Assembly (NCBI GenBank): GCA_034521575.1
Contig: JAXHMJ010000005.1
Coordinates: 1,240,001-1,304,000, forward strand
Length of the DNA stretch: 64,000 nucleotides
From: a candidate division KSB1 bacterium
GTDB lineage: Bacteria > Zhuqueibacterota > Zhuqueibacteria > Residuimicrobiales > Krinioviventaceae
Direction: 5' to 3'
Positions 1-9,637 of the stretch are shown in pieces. The notes under the pieces were generated by a model. It saw only the letters and a list, made by a program, of their open reading frames with translations. It did no database searches and had not been told where the DNA came from. Made by a program: the position numbers and the translations under genes. Every line of letters begins with the position of its first letter. Within the stretch, counting starts at the first letter, position 1.

Positions 1-5
1 TTCAT
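1..5 (-). CDS. start of a divergent gene running off the window
   Basis: On the minus strand an ATG lies at 5-3, with a strong Shine-Dalgarno sequence GGAGG at 16-12, six bases upstream. Only the start codon and two further bases are inside the window, so nothing can be said of the product. It would be divergent from the sulfide:quinone reductase gene at 220. Confidence 0.35.
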
Positions 6-219
6 TACAATCCTCCAAAATTTTTATGGTTTTTATGATGAGATACAAGACACTGAAAAAGGATTCATTTTTTTTAAAAACAATATTCTCACAGGATCAT
101 TCCAGGTAAAAAACGGGATTTTTGATAAAAAAAGCATTGTTTATAGTTCAAAAGATTGAATCCTTTTTTTGACGGGTGCATCCTATTATAAATAGAAATC
201 AAATCTAAGGATATTCAGG

Positions 220-1452
220 ATGAAAAAAATAGTCATTTTGGGCGCCGGAACCGGCGGCACGATCATGGCCAACAAACTGAGTCAGCAGTTGCCAAAAAAC
301 GACTGGAAAATTACGATTGTCGACAAGGACAATAAGCACATTTACCAGCCTGGACTGCTGTTTATCCCCTTTAACATTTATTCCTGCAATGATATCATCA
401 AACCGAGGCGCGATTATCTTCCCAAGGATGTCGAATTAATTCTGTCCGGAATTGACGTCATCGAGGCGGATAAAAACCAGGTAAAACTGGAAAACAACAA
501 AGTCCTGCCCTACGATTACCTGATTATCGCCACCGGTACGCAGCTGAAACCGGATGAAACCGAAGGCCTGGCTGACGGCGGCGCCTGGTATCAGAATATC
601 TTTGATTTTTATACCTTTGAAGGCGCCTGTCAACTGCAGAAATTCCTGAAACACTGGAAAGGCGGTCACCTGGCGCTGAATATTACTGAAATGCCGATCA
701 AATGTCCGGTGGCTCCACTGGAATTTATGTTTCTTGCCGACTGGTGGTTTACGGAGCAAGGCATGCGCGACAAGGTGGACCTGACCCTGGTCACACCGCT
801 TCCGGGCGCCTTTACCAAACCCAAGGCCGCAAAATTTCTGGGCGATTTCCTCGACCAGAAAAACATCAATCTGATATCTGAATTCAGTACCGGCAGTGTA
901 GATACATCCAAAAACCAGCTTGTTTCTTTTGATGATCAGAAAGTGGATTACGATCTTTTGGTGACCATCCCCACCAACATGGGTGATGACTCGATCGAAC
1001 GGTCCGGCCTGGGTGATGAGCTGCAGTTTGTTCCCACGCACAAACACACGCTGCAGTCCAAAAATCATGAAAACATATTTGTCATCGGCGATGCCACGGA
1101 TCTGCCGGCCTCCAAAGCCGGATCAGTTGCGCATTTTGAAGCTGAAGTGCTGACAGAAAACATGATCCGCCATATCGACGGCATGCCCCTGCAGGAAGAT
1201 TTTGACGGTCACGCCAACTGTTTCATCGAATCCGGTTTCGGCAAAGGTCTGTTGATTGATTTTAATTACGATATTGAACCGCTTCCCGGTAAATTCCCCC
1301 TGCCCGGGATTGGTCCGTTTTCCCTGCTGCAGGAAACCAAAGCAAATCATTGGGGAAAAATGATGTTCCGCTGGATATACTGGAACATTCTTTTACGTGG
1401 TTCCGAACTTCCCATCCAGGCCCGGATGAACATGGCCGGAAAAATGCGATAA
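220..1452 (+). CDS. sqr: sulfide:quinone oxidoreductase (FAD-dependent)
   Basis: 410 aa. It oxidises sulfide to sulfane sulfur/polysulfide and passes electrons to the quinone pool as a peripheral membrane flavoprotein. The N-terminal Rossmann motif GAGTGGT (residues 8-14), an ATG motif near 105 and the second FAD motif VIGDATDLP (288-296) identify the pyridine nucleotide-disulfide oxidoreductase fold. Cys162 (in IKCPVAP) and Cys334 sit where SQR places its redox cysteines; Cys137 may be the third. No signal peptide is present. It heads an operon with DUF1641, TusE/DsrC-like and DsrE-like genes, which supports SQR over a generic NADH dehydrogenase. The subtype (I-VI) was not determined. Confidence 0.9.
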   Translation: MKKIVILGAGTGGTIMANKLSQQLPKNDWKITIVDKDNKHIYQPGLLFIPFNIYSCNDIIKPRRDYLPKDVELILSGIDVIEADKNQVKLENNKVLPYDYLIIATGTQLKPDETEGLADGGAWYQNIFDFYTFEGACQLQKFLKHWKGGHLALNITEMPIKCPVAPLEFMFLADWWFTEQGMRDKVDLTLVTPLPGAFTKPKAAKFLGDFLDQKNINLISEFSTGSVDTSKNQLVSFDDQKVDYDLLVTIPTNMGDDSIERSGLGDELQFVPTHKHTLQSKNHENIFVIGDATDLPASKAGSVAHFEAEVLTENMIRHIDGMPLQEDFDGHANCFIESGFGKGLLIDFNYDIEPLPGKFPLPGIGPFSLLQETKANHWGKMMFRWIYWNILLRGSELPIQARMNMAGKMR

Positions 1453-1466
1453 GAAAGGAGGCCTTA

Positions 1467-2168
1467 GTGGATAAAGACTTGGAGGCTGTTCATCGTAAAC
1501 TGGACATGATCGCTGAACAGCTGAACGAAACCCGGCGGCGCCAGCAGGAGATGGACGACCTGCGCCGCGACCTGACACCGATCGCCACAGATCTGTTCAA
1601 CACGGCGGCCGAAGAACTCGACAAAGTTTCTCCCTATTTCAGTTATGAGGATTTGATTTACCTCGGCACCAAGCTGCTGCGCAATATCCGTAATTTAACC
1701 TCACTGTTCGAACGCATGGAAAGCGCCGTAGACTTTGTAAATGATGCCGGCCCCTTGTCCAAACAGGTCTTTGACAGCACCCTGGAAAGTCTGGACCAGA
1801 TGGAAAAACGGGGTTACTTTACTTTTTTCTCAACAGTGCTTCAGACTCTGGACACAATTATTTCAAACATGTCAGAGGAGGATATGCAGCAGATGACTGA
1901 GACCCTCCCGAAATTCGCGGATGCGTTTTTGCAGCTCAGCAAAACGAGCTTTGCAGATGATTTGAACGCCGTGGCCGCCGCATACCGGGAAAAACCCGAA
2001 ATGCCGGAACACGTATCGCTTTTTAAAATCATGAAAACCGCGAGCGATCCCAAGGTACGCCAGCTGCTTTATATGGGACTCTCATTCGTAAAAACCATAT
2101 CAATCCAAATGCAGCAATCCGACGGCACACAAAACATGTCGGAATTACAAATTCAACAAGGAGGTTAA
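1467..2168 (+). CDS. DUF1641 family protein
   Basis: 233 aa from a GTG at 1467, chosen because AAAGGAGG (1454-1461) lies just upstream; an ATG-started reading would overlap the end of the SQR gene by 100 bases. The protein is helical and charged, with a probable coiled coil in the first 40 residues, and has no membrane segment or signal. DUF1641 proteins are often found beside sulfide:quinone reductases and formate dehydrogenases, but their function is not established; a scaffold or partner role for SQR is inference. The gap to the SQR gene is 14 bases and to the next gene 4 bases, so all are probably co-transcribed. Confidence 0.8.
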   Translation: MDKDLEAVHRKLDMIAEQLNETRRRQQEMDDLRRDLTPIATDLFNTAAEELDKVSPYFSYEDLIYLGTKLLRNIRNLTSLFERMESAVDFVNDAGPLSKQVFDSTLESLDQMEKRGYFTFFSTVLQTLDTIISNMSEEDMQQMTETLPKFADAFLQLSKTSFADDLNAVAAAYREKPEMPEHVSLFKIMKTASDPKVRQLLYMGLSFVKTISIQMQQSDGTQNMSELQIQQGG

Positions 2169-2172
2169 TACA

Positions 2173-2490
2173 ATGCCTGAAAAAACCATTGCAGGATACA
2201 CGGTTCAAGTGGATGACGAAGGATTTATGACCCAGCCGGATGAATGGAACGAGGACATTGCCAAAGATCTCGCCAAAGAAGAGGGCATTTCGGAATTGAC
2301 CGATCGTCACTGGGATGCCATCCATTTTATACGCAAAGATTTTAAGGAAAAAGGCGCGCCGCCGACCATTCGCAGAATGAACAAAGTGGGCGGGGTTCCC
2401 ACCAAAGAAATGTATTCACTCTTCCCGGACGGCCCTGCGAAAAAAGCAGCTAAAATATCCGGTCTGGGTAAACCACAAGGATGTGTATAA
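2173..2490 (+). CDS. TusE/DsrC/DsvC family sulfur-relay protein with one C-terminal cysteine
   Basis: 105 aa, the usual size of the family. The C-terminal arm reads GLGKPQGCV, so the penultimate cysteine (CysA, residue 104) that carries persulfide is present. The second cysteine (CysB) of true DsrC, expected about ten residues earlier, is alanine here (GPAKKAAK). This resembles TusE, or DsrC-like proteins that cannot form the DsrC trisulfide. The product likely accepts or passes sulfane sulfur between SQR and the DsrE-like protein encoded next. No dsrAB genes are in the window. SD AAGGAGG precedes the start. Confidence 0.88.
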   Translation: MPEKTIAGYTVQVDDEGFMTQPDEWNEDIAKDLAKEEGISELTDRHWDAIHFIRKDFKEKGAPPTIRRMNKVGGVPTKEMYSLFPDGPAKKAAKISGLGKPQGCV

Positions 2491-2502
2491 CAGGAGGTTA
2501 CA

Positions 2503-2976
2503 ATGGCGGAACAAAATAAAATAGAAAAAGTATCGATTGTTATTTCCAAAGGCTCTCTGGATGGCGTGTATCCGGGTCTGATCATGGCAAACGGTGCACG
2601 CATGGCCGGTATTGACGCCACGGTGTTCTTTACGTTTTTCGGACTGGAAGCGATCATGAAAAAACGCGCCGACAAGATCAAAGTATCGACCGTCGGAAAC
2701 CCCGCCATGCATATCCCGTCGCTGGTCGGTATTCTTCCCGGTATGTCATCATTTGCAACGACCAAGATGAAGCAGGAAATGGAAAAACTGGATATTCCCC
2801 CGGTTACGGAATTCATTGAAATGATCAGCGATGCCGGCGCAGGACTGTACGCCTGCAAGGCCACCGTGGACATGTTCCATTTGTCCAGGGAGGATTTTCT
2901 GCCGCAGGTAGATGACGTGATTAATGTGGGCAAGTTTTACGAGCTGTCCGCCGGTGCACAGATTATTTTCACCTGA
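2503..2976 (+). CDS. DsrE/DsrF-like (DsrE2-type) sulfur carrier protein
   Basis: 157 aa. The N-terminal half has the DsrE-type alpha/beta fold (VSIVISKGSLDGVYPGLIMANGA), and a single conserved-looking cysteine lies in GLYACKATVDMF near residue 125, the position of the sulfur-binding cysteine of DsrE2/peroxiredoxin-family proteins. There is no clear membrane segment. It is the last gene of the sqr operon, 12 bases after the TusE-like gene, with SD AGGAGG. The likely role is sulfur transfer in the cytoplasm; the exact partner order is inference. Confidence 0.82.
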   Translation: MAEQNKIEKVSIVISKGSLDGVYPGLIMANGARMAGIDATVFFTFFGLEAIMKKRADKIKVSTVGNPAMHIPSLVGILPGMSSFATTKMKQEMEKLDIPPVTEFIEMISDAGAGLYACKATVDMFHLSREDFLPQVDDVINVGKFYELSAGAQIIFT

Positions 2977-3179
2977 ATATTCAGGAATCGGGAAAAAACT
3001 TGTCAGCGCTTTGCAAAGAAAAGTTTGAAAAGTAATAACGATAACTTTTGCCCCCGATTCTTTAACTCACCGGTTCGGTGCAGGGTTAAATACAAAGTTT
3101 GTTTATCATATCCTGCAGTCATTCAGACGCTCCGGATTGACATATCTTTAATCCCGAGTGTTACAGCGATAATCACAGC

Positions 3180-4163
3180 TCACAAGTCCACGCTGTTCAG
3201 GCGTGAGCGCTCATAAAGGAGAGTTTCCTTGAGGCCTTTAGACAGTGGCCGCGGATGGTATCCCAGATCGCGTCTGGCACTGCTGTTGTCGCCCAAATAG
3301 GTGACGCCGGCCTGCACACGCAGGGCTTCTGAAGAATACAACGGCGGCAACGGCACGATCCATTCGATCAGGGATGAAAAAAAAGCGGTTATCTTGAGCA
3401 GCGCCGGCGGGACCGCCATAGGCGCCTTGAGACCGGTAATCTGTTCCGCCATATCGAACGCCTCGGTCAGGGTATGACAGGGGCCTGTGATCATATAGGT
3501 CGTACCGGGATCAGCCTTTTGCATGGCCAGCAAATGCGCATCGGCAATGTCATCCACGTGCGACCAGCAGAACGCCGAGCGTTTGGGGATCATCGGCAGT
3601 TTGCCCTGCAGATACAGGCGCAAAGACTCATCACTCAGACTGGCGCCGTCCGGACCGTAAATCAGACCGGGCATCAGAATCACCAGCGGTAATCCGTTTT
3701 TGATAAATGTTAAGGCAATCTCATGCGCCCCGGCTTTGGTGCGGTCGTATTCGCTGATGTGTTCACCCATGAACTGAAAAGATTCATCTTTGGCTTCTGC
3801 GTGCGTATCCGAGTTTACAGCCACGGTGCTGGTGTACACGCCTTTGCGGATGCCCAGTTCCTGCATCAATCCCAGGACATTGCGGGTGCCCTGCACATTG
3901 ATTTTATACCCAGGCGACTTGTCGCGTACTCCGATCTTGTACCAGCCTGCCACATGAAACACGCCGTCGCAGCCCTGCATAGCCGCACGCATGCTGTCCT
4001 TGTCCGTCACATCCCCCTGAAAAACCTGAACCCCCAGACGGCGCAAGAAATCCGCCCGATCCGGGTTACGGACAATGGCATTGACTTTATAATTATTGTC
4101 TCTCAATTTCGCAGCGATACGCGATCCAACAAATCCGGTGGCGCCGGTCATAAAGAATCTCAT
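3180..4163 (-). CDS. NAD-dependent epimerase/dehydratase, extended SDR family
   Basis: 327 aa. The N-terminal GATGFVGSR motif (residues 7-15) binds NAD(P), and the catalytic pair YDRTK (about residues 139-143) follows, so it is an extended short-chain dehydrogenase close to the dihydroflavonol-4-reductase / hopanoid-associated sugar epimerase group. The substrate is unknown. The SD AAGGAGG lies just upstream of the ATG. It is transcribed alone, convergent with the sqr operon; the 203 bases between them show no obvious terminator or other feature. Confidence 0.8.
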   Translation of the reverse strand: MRFFMTGATGFVGSRIAAKLRDNNYKVNAIVRNPDRADFLRRLGVQVFQGDVTDKDSMRAAMQGCDGVFHVAGWYKIGVRDKSPGYKINVQGTRNVLGLMQELGIRKGVYTSTVAVNSDTHAEAKDESFQFMGEHISEYDRTKAGAHEIALTFIKNGLPLVILMPGLIYGPDGASLSDESLRLYLQGKLPMIPKRSAFCWSHVDDIADAHLLAMQKADPGTTYMITGPCHTLTEAFDMAEQITGLKAPMAVPPALLKITAFFSSLIEWIVPLPPLYSSEALRVQAGVTYLGDNSSARRDLGYHPRPLSKGLKETLLYERSRLNSVDL

Positions 4164-4240
4164 TCTTTTCCTCCTTGATATCTTTTATCCTCATCCAATA
4201 CATTCAATGGGGATAATATACACATATTTTATCAGATAGA

Positions 4241-4275
4241 AAAAAAAAGCCCGCGCTTGAGCAACGCAGGCTTTT
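4241..4275 (-). terminator. rho-independent terminator
   Basis: Read on the minus strand, GCCTGCG and CGCGGGC form a stem around a nine-base loop, followed by a run of eight T. It ends the two-gene hydrolase unit 8384-4302. Confidence 0.8.
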
Positions 4276-4301
4276 ACCATAGGAGGAGAGAGAGAAAAAA
4301 T

Positions 4302-6149
4302 TTATTTCATTTTAAACGCTTTAAACGAGTGCGCGTTCAAACGCGTCTGGAACCGGTTTTCGGTGACTTGCCGGAATCTGCGGGTCACGGACTCGCCGTC
4401 CAGCACCCGTCCGGTCTCGATATCGATCAACTGACTCACGCCGTCCGGTGTGAACAGGCTTGTCAGCACCGGTTCATCACAGAAAGATTCAACGATAAAT
4501 GTATCATTGTCATACTGGAACACACTGACCTTGCCGGGGGCGCTGACGCGCACAAATTCATCGGGCAACACGGTTTGACGAATGCCGTCGAGCACCGGAA
4601 CCGGCAGACGATACAGATCAATAAAGCTTTCCGGGATCGTCAGCACATACAGAACGGCATTGCCGTATTCGGCCGAATGCAGCAGCGGCCAGCCGTTGGT
4701 GCCGTCCATGGCGGAAATCTCTTCCCAGGAATCATTGGTCAGATAGGCGATCTGCGGGATAAGCATCGACTCATCAATAGAATACATAGACCGCCAACCG
4801 GCGCGGAATTGATCCACCAGGGCCTTGCGCGGCGTGTAGCGCAGTTCAACAATATCCTCCAGTCCGTTATCCTGCAGTGCATTCACCAGCCCGGATGTGA
4901 TCACAATATCCTTGCCGTTGATCAGGCGTGCTTTCATTTTTTCAACAATATTCGGATCATGTTTGGCGGTCTCGGTGAGGATCAGCATATCACTGTCCAT
5001 CGGGAATTCGGGCACCAGATGCACGGGAATGCCGATCATGCCCAGATAGTTTTGCAAAAAGTCCTCACCCGTGGAATGAAACGGTTTATAGGACGGAACC
5101 GCCACTGGTGTGCCGAGTTCTCCGATAATCGGATCAATTTTTTCAAAGGTATAGCCGGCGGCCAATGCGACGGTGGCATCCTCAAAACGATTTCCTTCTT
5201 TTGCCAGGAACGGCGCCATCATTTCATCAAAATCAAAACTACTGCCGCTTCCCTGCCAGTCGGCGCGCCATTCACGGCGAATAGGATACTGCAGCTGGCG
5301 GAAATCGAACAAAGTCTGTTCCGGCGCCTTGGCGAACAGGGTCAACCACAACTGTTCCGCGTAACGGTCCAGAAAGCGCAGTCCACCGGTATCCACCCAG
5401 CCGCCGAGATTGCCGTCGGGTTTCAAATTTTCGAAATAGCGTACGATCTGATAGCCCTGATACGGCTGCAAGTGCTGATGACTGCCGGGGTCCCGGGTTT
5501 CGGTCCCCGTGTACAACCCGTCAAACAGAGCGGGCTGGGTTTCCAGATTAAAACCACATCCCTGAAAGTGCTCGTACCAGTTGGGATATTTGACAATCAC
5601 ACTGACATCCGGATTGACTTTTCTTGCCGGTTTCAGGATTAAATCACGCGCCACCTCGGTGAGCAGCTGCAGACGGAACTCCGGCCAGCTGCGGTCGCCC
5701 TTGGCTTTGATGCAGGATTCGCATTTGCAGTTGGTGAAAAAGAAATCATCTAAAATGACCTCGTCGAAATTGCGCGCCGTAAATTCAATCACCTCTTTGA
5801 GTTTTTTCCGGTGTTCGGGATTGGTATAACAATACGTTTCGAACCGGTTTCCCTCATCCACTGTAATGGTAATGCCGCCCGACGTTTTAACACCGCGGTC
5901 ATGAAAAAATTGTTTCACCCGGTCCAGGGTTTCCTGGTCCACGACCACCATATCCCGGTGTGTTTCCAGATAGACCTTGTCCACCTCGATGTGTTCCTGC
6001 ATCACATCAAAACGGGGTTCCAACCAGTCCAGATCGCCCATTTTAATCGTCTCGTATACACGCGAATAGATGGCTGTGTTAAAATTTTCGTATGCCAGCA
6101 GCGGGACCGCAACCAGCACCAGAATCAGACATAATGTTTTCCTCAGCAT
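4302..6149 (-). CDS. secreted glycoside hydrolase-like protein of unknown specificity
   Basis: 615 aa with an N-terminal hydrophobic signal peptide (LCLILVLVAVPLLAYE), so probably exported. The middle (residues 90-300) looks like a TIM barrel, with a strand ending EVILDDFFFTN that could carry catalytic acids, followed by a cysteine pair CKCESC. The C-terminal 300 residues resemble a glutamine amidotransferase-like plus beta-sandwich arrangement seen in hypothetical glycosyl hydrolases. I do not recognise the family with certainty. It lies 51 bases downstream of the GH3 beta-glucosidase gene on the same strand and shares its terminator, which supports a carbohydrate role. Confidence 0.55.
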   Translation of the reverse strand: MLRKTLCLILVLVAVPLLAYENFNTAIYSRVYETIKMGDLDWLEPRFDVMQEHIEVDKVYLETHRDMVVVDQETLDRVKQFFHDRGVKTSGGITITVDEGNRFETYCYTNPEHRKKLKEVIEFTARNFDEVILDDFFFTNCKCESCIKAKGDRSWPEFRLQLLTEVARDLILKPARKVNPDVSVIVKYPNWYEHFQGCGFNLETQPALFDGLYTGTETRDPGSHQHLQPYQGYQIVRYFENLKPDGNLGGWVDTGGLRFLDRYAEQLWLTLFAKAPEQTLFDFRQLQYPIRREWRADWQGSGSSFDFDEMMAPFLAKEGNRFEDATVALAAGYTFEKIDPIIGELGTPVAVPSYKPFHSTGEDFLQNYLGMIGIPVHLVPEFPMDSDMLILTETAKHDPNIVEKMKARLINGKDIVITSGLVNALQDNGLEDIVELRYTPRKALVDQFRAGWRSMYSIDESMLIPQIAYLTNDSWEEISAMDGTNGWPLLHSAEYGNAVLYVLTIPESFIDLYRLPVPVLDGIRQTVLPDEFVRVSAPGKVSVFQYDNDTFIVESFCDEPVLTSLFTPDGVSQLIDIETGRVLDGESVTRRFRQVTENRFQTRLNAHSFKAFKMK

Positions 6150-6200
6150 AGCTTCTCCCTGTTATATATAAGCATCATACCCCCGATCCGTTTCTCCGGT

Positions 6201-8384
6201 TCATGGGGAATTTATAATTTCCACATTCACTTTTCCGCGGATGTCTCGCGAAGACGTTCCGATCATCAGAGTATATTGTCCCGGCTCGACCTGCCACTCT
6301 GCGTTCGCATCATTGTAATACGCCAGTTCGCTGACCGGCAGATGCAATTTTGCCGTTTTAGTCTCACCTGCTTTTATAAACACTTTATCAAACGCTTTTA
6401 ATGCTTTGTCAGGACGCAGCACCCGGCTTTCTTCAACAGAAACATAGCATTGTACGGTCTCTTTGCCCTCTATTGAACCGGTGTTTTTCACCGCACAGGT
6501 AATTTCGATCACATCCCCACTATGATAAACGGATTTGTCGGTTTCCGGCCCGGAATACTCAAATGACGTGTAGGAAAGACCGTGCCCGAACGGATAAATG
6601 GGATCGATCTGTTTGCTGTCAAACCAGCGGTATCCCACCAGAAGACCTTCTTTGTACACGACGGTTCCGTTTTCACCGGGATAGGCATTCAGCGCATGCG
6701 CGCCCACATCCTCCAGCCGCTTCGGCAGGGTGAACGGCAGTTTGCCGGAGGGATTGACATCTCCAAACAGAATATCTGCCATTGCGCGTCCGGCTTCTGA
6801 TCCGTTGAACCAGCCGTAGAGCACAGCGGGCGCGAGGTTCACTGCGGACTGAATATCATAAGCAGCGCCGGCAAGAAACACCACAATGGTGTTGGGATTG
6901 GCGGCGCACACGCTCCGAATCAGTTTATCCTGACCAAAAGGAAGGGTTAAATCCCGGCGATCTCGCCCCTCGGTTTCAATGTCCCGGCTGGCGCCGGCAA
7001 AAATGATCGCAACATCCGAACTCCTTGCAAACTGTACGGCTGCGTCAATCAAACTATCGTTGGCCGTTTGCGAGGGTATGCGGTGTCTGCTGTTCGCTGA
7101 CTGCATAAACGTCTCTTCATAGCCTCTGGAAAACGTCAACGCAACTTCGGTTCCCAGTTTTGATTTCAAGCCCTGCCAGGGCGAAATTTCGTATTTTGCT
7201 TTGACAGATGCAGTATGGCCGCCCCTTGACTGCGGTTTATGCGCATTGGTGCCGATCACCGCGATGCTGTTAATGGTATCCGGGTTGAGCGGCAGAATAT
7301 TCTGATTTTTCAACAAGACGACGGCTTCGGAGGCCACGTCATAAGCGATCCGGCGCGTTAACGGCGAGGTTTTCTCGCCTTTTGTGCGCGTCGAGTCCGA
7401 TTTTTTCAGATTGTAAATCACGCGCAGGACCCGGCGTGCCTTGTCATTCACCAGACTATCCGGAACGAGTCCCGCTTTTACCAGTTCCAGCAACGGTTTT
7501 GCCATATAATTTTCATCATACGGCTGTCCGGTTCCCATTTCCACATCCAGTCCGCCCCAGGCTGCTTTTTCTGTATTGTGCGTGGCGCCCCAGTCCGAAA
7601 CCACAATACCCTTGAACCCGAATTCATCTTTTAACACTGTGTTATTCAGATAATCATTTTGGCACAGATATTCGCCGCGGAATCGGTTATAAGCGCCCAT
7701 CATAGCATGCGCATCCGCCTGCTGTACAACCGCGCGATAGACCGGCATATAGATCTCGCGCAGAGCGCGTTCATTGATTTGCACGCTGATGCTGCCGCGC
7801 TGTTCTTCCTGATTGTTCAGCGCATAATGCTTGACACAGGCGGCCACGTCCTGACGCTGTACACCGCGTACATAACCCACCGCGATTTCCGCATTCAAAA
7901 ACGGATCTTCGGTAAAATATTCAAAATTGCGGCCGCAAATCGGCGTGCGCATAATGTTCACAGCCGGACCCAGCAGTACATCTTTACCCCGGGCGCGCGC
8001 TTCCAGTCCGATCCCCCTGCCGTACTGCTCTGCCAGCTCCCGGTTCCAGGTGGCGGCCAGCGCCGGTCCGGTTGGAAAAAAAGTCACCGAATCGGTGGTC
8101 AGATTCAGAGAATTCCAGGAGTGACGTTCCAATTCCTCGCGAATGCCGTTAGGTCCATCGGTATAGTGCAATTCCGGGATGCCCAGCCGCTCCACACCAC
8201 CGGAAACAAATTTGCCCGTGCCGTGCAGCAAATGGACTTTTTCTTCCAGCGTCAATTCAGCCAGCACACTATCGATAACAGTTTCATATCGATCCTCAAA
8301 CGTCCACTCTGCATCGGCAGCTTTGCGGTTGGTATTGGCGCAAGCGGCCAATAACGTCAATATAATAAAAAGATATTTTTTCAT
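6201..8384 (-). CDS. GH3 family beta-glucosidase, lipoprotein
   Basis: 727 aa. A lipobox (LLAAC, Cys15) marks it as a lipoprotein. The GH3 (alpha/beta)8 barrel carries the KH(Y) pair at 185-186 and the nucleophile Asp264 in GIVVSDWGA. The second alpha/beta sandwich domain and the C-terminal fibronectin III-like domain follow (GHGLSYTSFEYS near residue 610). It hydrolyses terminal beta-linked glucose or xylose from oligosaccharides in the periplasm or at the cell surface. Length and domain order are normal for the family. It is the first gene of a two-gene unit and is divergent from the gene at 8635. Confidence 0.93.
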   Translation of the reverse strand: MKKYLFIILTLLAACANTNRKAADAEWTFEDRYETVIDSVLAELTLEEKVHLLHGTGKFVSGGVERLGIPELHYTDGPNGIREELERHSWNSLNLTTDSVTFFPTGPALAATWNRELAEQYGRGIGLEARARGKDVLLGPAVNIMRTPICGRNFEYFTEDPFLNAEIAVGYVRGVQRQDVAACVKHYALNNQEEQRGSISVQINERALREIYMPVYRAVVQQADAHAMMGAYNRFRGEYLCQNDYLNNTVLKDEFGFKGIVVSDWGATHNTEKAAWGGLDVEMGTGQPYDENYMAKPLLELVKAGLVPDSLVNDKARRVLRVIYNLKKSDSTRTKGEKTSPLTRRIAYDVASEAVVLLKNQNILPLNPDTINSIAVIGTNAHKPQSRGGHTASVKAKYEISPWQGLKSKLGTEVALTFSRGYEETFMQSANSRHRIPSQTANDSLIDAAVQFARSSDVAIIFAGASRDIETEGRDRRDLTLPFGQDKLIRSVCAANPNTIVVFLAGAAYDIQSAVNLAPAVLYGWFNGSEAGRAMADILFGDVNPSGKLPFTLPKRLEDVGAHALNAYPGENGTVVYKEGLLVGYRWFDSKQIDPIYPFGHGLSYTSFEYSGPETDKSVYHSGDVIEITCAVKNTGSIEGKETVQCYVSVEESRVLRPDKALKAFDKVFIKAGETKTAKLHLPVSELAYYNDANAEWQVEPGQYTLMIGTSSRDIRGKVNVEIINSP

Positions 8385-8634
8385 ATGCTTTGGTTTTCCT
8401 GATATAAAAAGGATTGTATCGCCGTTTTTACATGTTTAATATACTAAATAAAACCAATTCAGTAAAAAAAAGCAATGCTCTATGATAATAATTTACAATT
8501 GATGGCATCTAATGACAATATTGTAATGAACTTTAAAAAAAGCATAAACAAGACATTATTAGTCAAAACGCAGGAATAGATATCTTTTGCCGTTCGTTGC
8601 AATAAAAAAGCATAATTTAAACAGGGCAACTGAC

Positions 8635-9637
8635 ATGAAAAAAATTAGATGGGGTGTTCTCGGTACAGCTGATATCGCACGCAAACAGGTGATACCGGCC
8701 ATGCAGAACAGTACAATCACTCAAATACAGGGCATCGCGTCCCGGGATTTACGAAAAGCCCAGGGCGCGGCGCAGGAACTCGACATTCCGAGGGCATTCG
8801 GTTCTTATGAAGAGCTGCTGGCTTTTGAGGAAATTGACGCCGTTTACATTCCCCTGCCCAATCAGTCTGCATATCGAATGGACAGTCAAGAGCTTGCAGG
8901 CGGGTAAACATGTTCTCTGCGAAAAACCCATTGCCATGCATGCCGACGAAGCGCAAACGCTTCTCCAAACCGCTCAAGATTATCCGCATCTCAAGGTAAT
9001 GGAAGCGTTCATGTACCGGTTTCATCCGCAGTGGATTCAGACTTTGGAATGGGTGCGCTCCGGCACTATCGGAGACCTGACCACCATTCAAACCGTGTTC
9101 AGCTATTATAAAGATGACCCGGAAAACATCCGCAACCGGCCGGAAACCGGCGGCGGCGGCCTGATGGATATCGGTTGCTATCCGATTTCAGTCTCAAGAT
9201 TTCTGTTTGAAAGCGAGCCGCAGCGAGTTTTCGGCTGGATGCAGTACGATCCCCTGCTCAAAGTCGACCGCTTGACCTCGGGACTGTTGGAATTTGAAGA
9301 CGGCACGTCCAGCTTTACAGTGAGCACTCAAATGTCAGCCTATCAACGGGTGCTGGTGTTCGGGCGCACCGGCCGTATCGAGGTGCAGATTCCCTTCAAC
9401 GCGCCGCACGACCGGCCGATAATTTTGCTTTTGGAACAGAACGGCAAAATGCACGAAATCACCCTGCCGGCCGCCAATCAATACCAGCTTCAGGGTGACG
9501 CCTTTTCCAATTCCATACTGGAAAACACGCCGGTTCCGACTCGCTTGAACGATGCAGTAAACAATATGCGGGCGATTGACGCTCTGAGAAAAAGTCACGA
9601 AAACGATGCATGGTGTAACCTGAGGACAAGCCAATGA
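8635..9637 (+). pseudogene. Gfo/Idh/MocA oxidoreductase, split by a frameshift
   Basis: The first frame (8635-8863) encodes MKKIRWGVLGTADIARK..., a Rossmann NAD-binding domain, up to IPLPN. The second frame (8864-9637) continues with SLHIEWT and the hallmark EKP motif (HVLCEKPIA) and the C-terminal GFO_IDH_MocA domain. Dropping one base near 8863 restores one reading frame of about 333 codons with no other damage. This is more like a sequencing error than decay. The ATG at 8635 was chosen because homology begins exactly there; the upstream stretch has no SD. It is an NAD(P)-dependent sugar or polyol oxidoreductase, substrate unknown, and overlaps the next gene by ATGA. The 250 bases upstream are the divergent promoter region with the GH3 gene. 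Confidence 0.82.

Noticed and set aside
436-1068. 210-codon open frame opposite the sqr gene
   Set aside because: It lies wholly antisense to a well-supported gene, has no SD and shows no family motif. Similar long shadow frames occur opposite most genes here.
3025-3216. 63-codon frame between sqr operon and the SDR gene
   Set aside because: No SD, low-complexity composition and overlap with the SDR gene's end.
4257-5642. 461-codon open frame opposite the secreted hydrolase-like gene
   Set aside because: The sequence is rich in His, Gln, Arg and Phe, typical of antisense translation, while the minus-strand gene has a signal peptide and a terminator.
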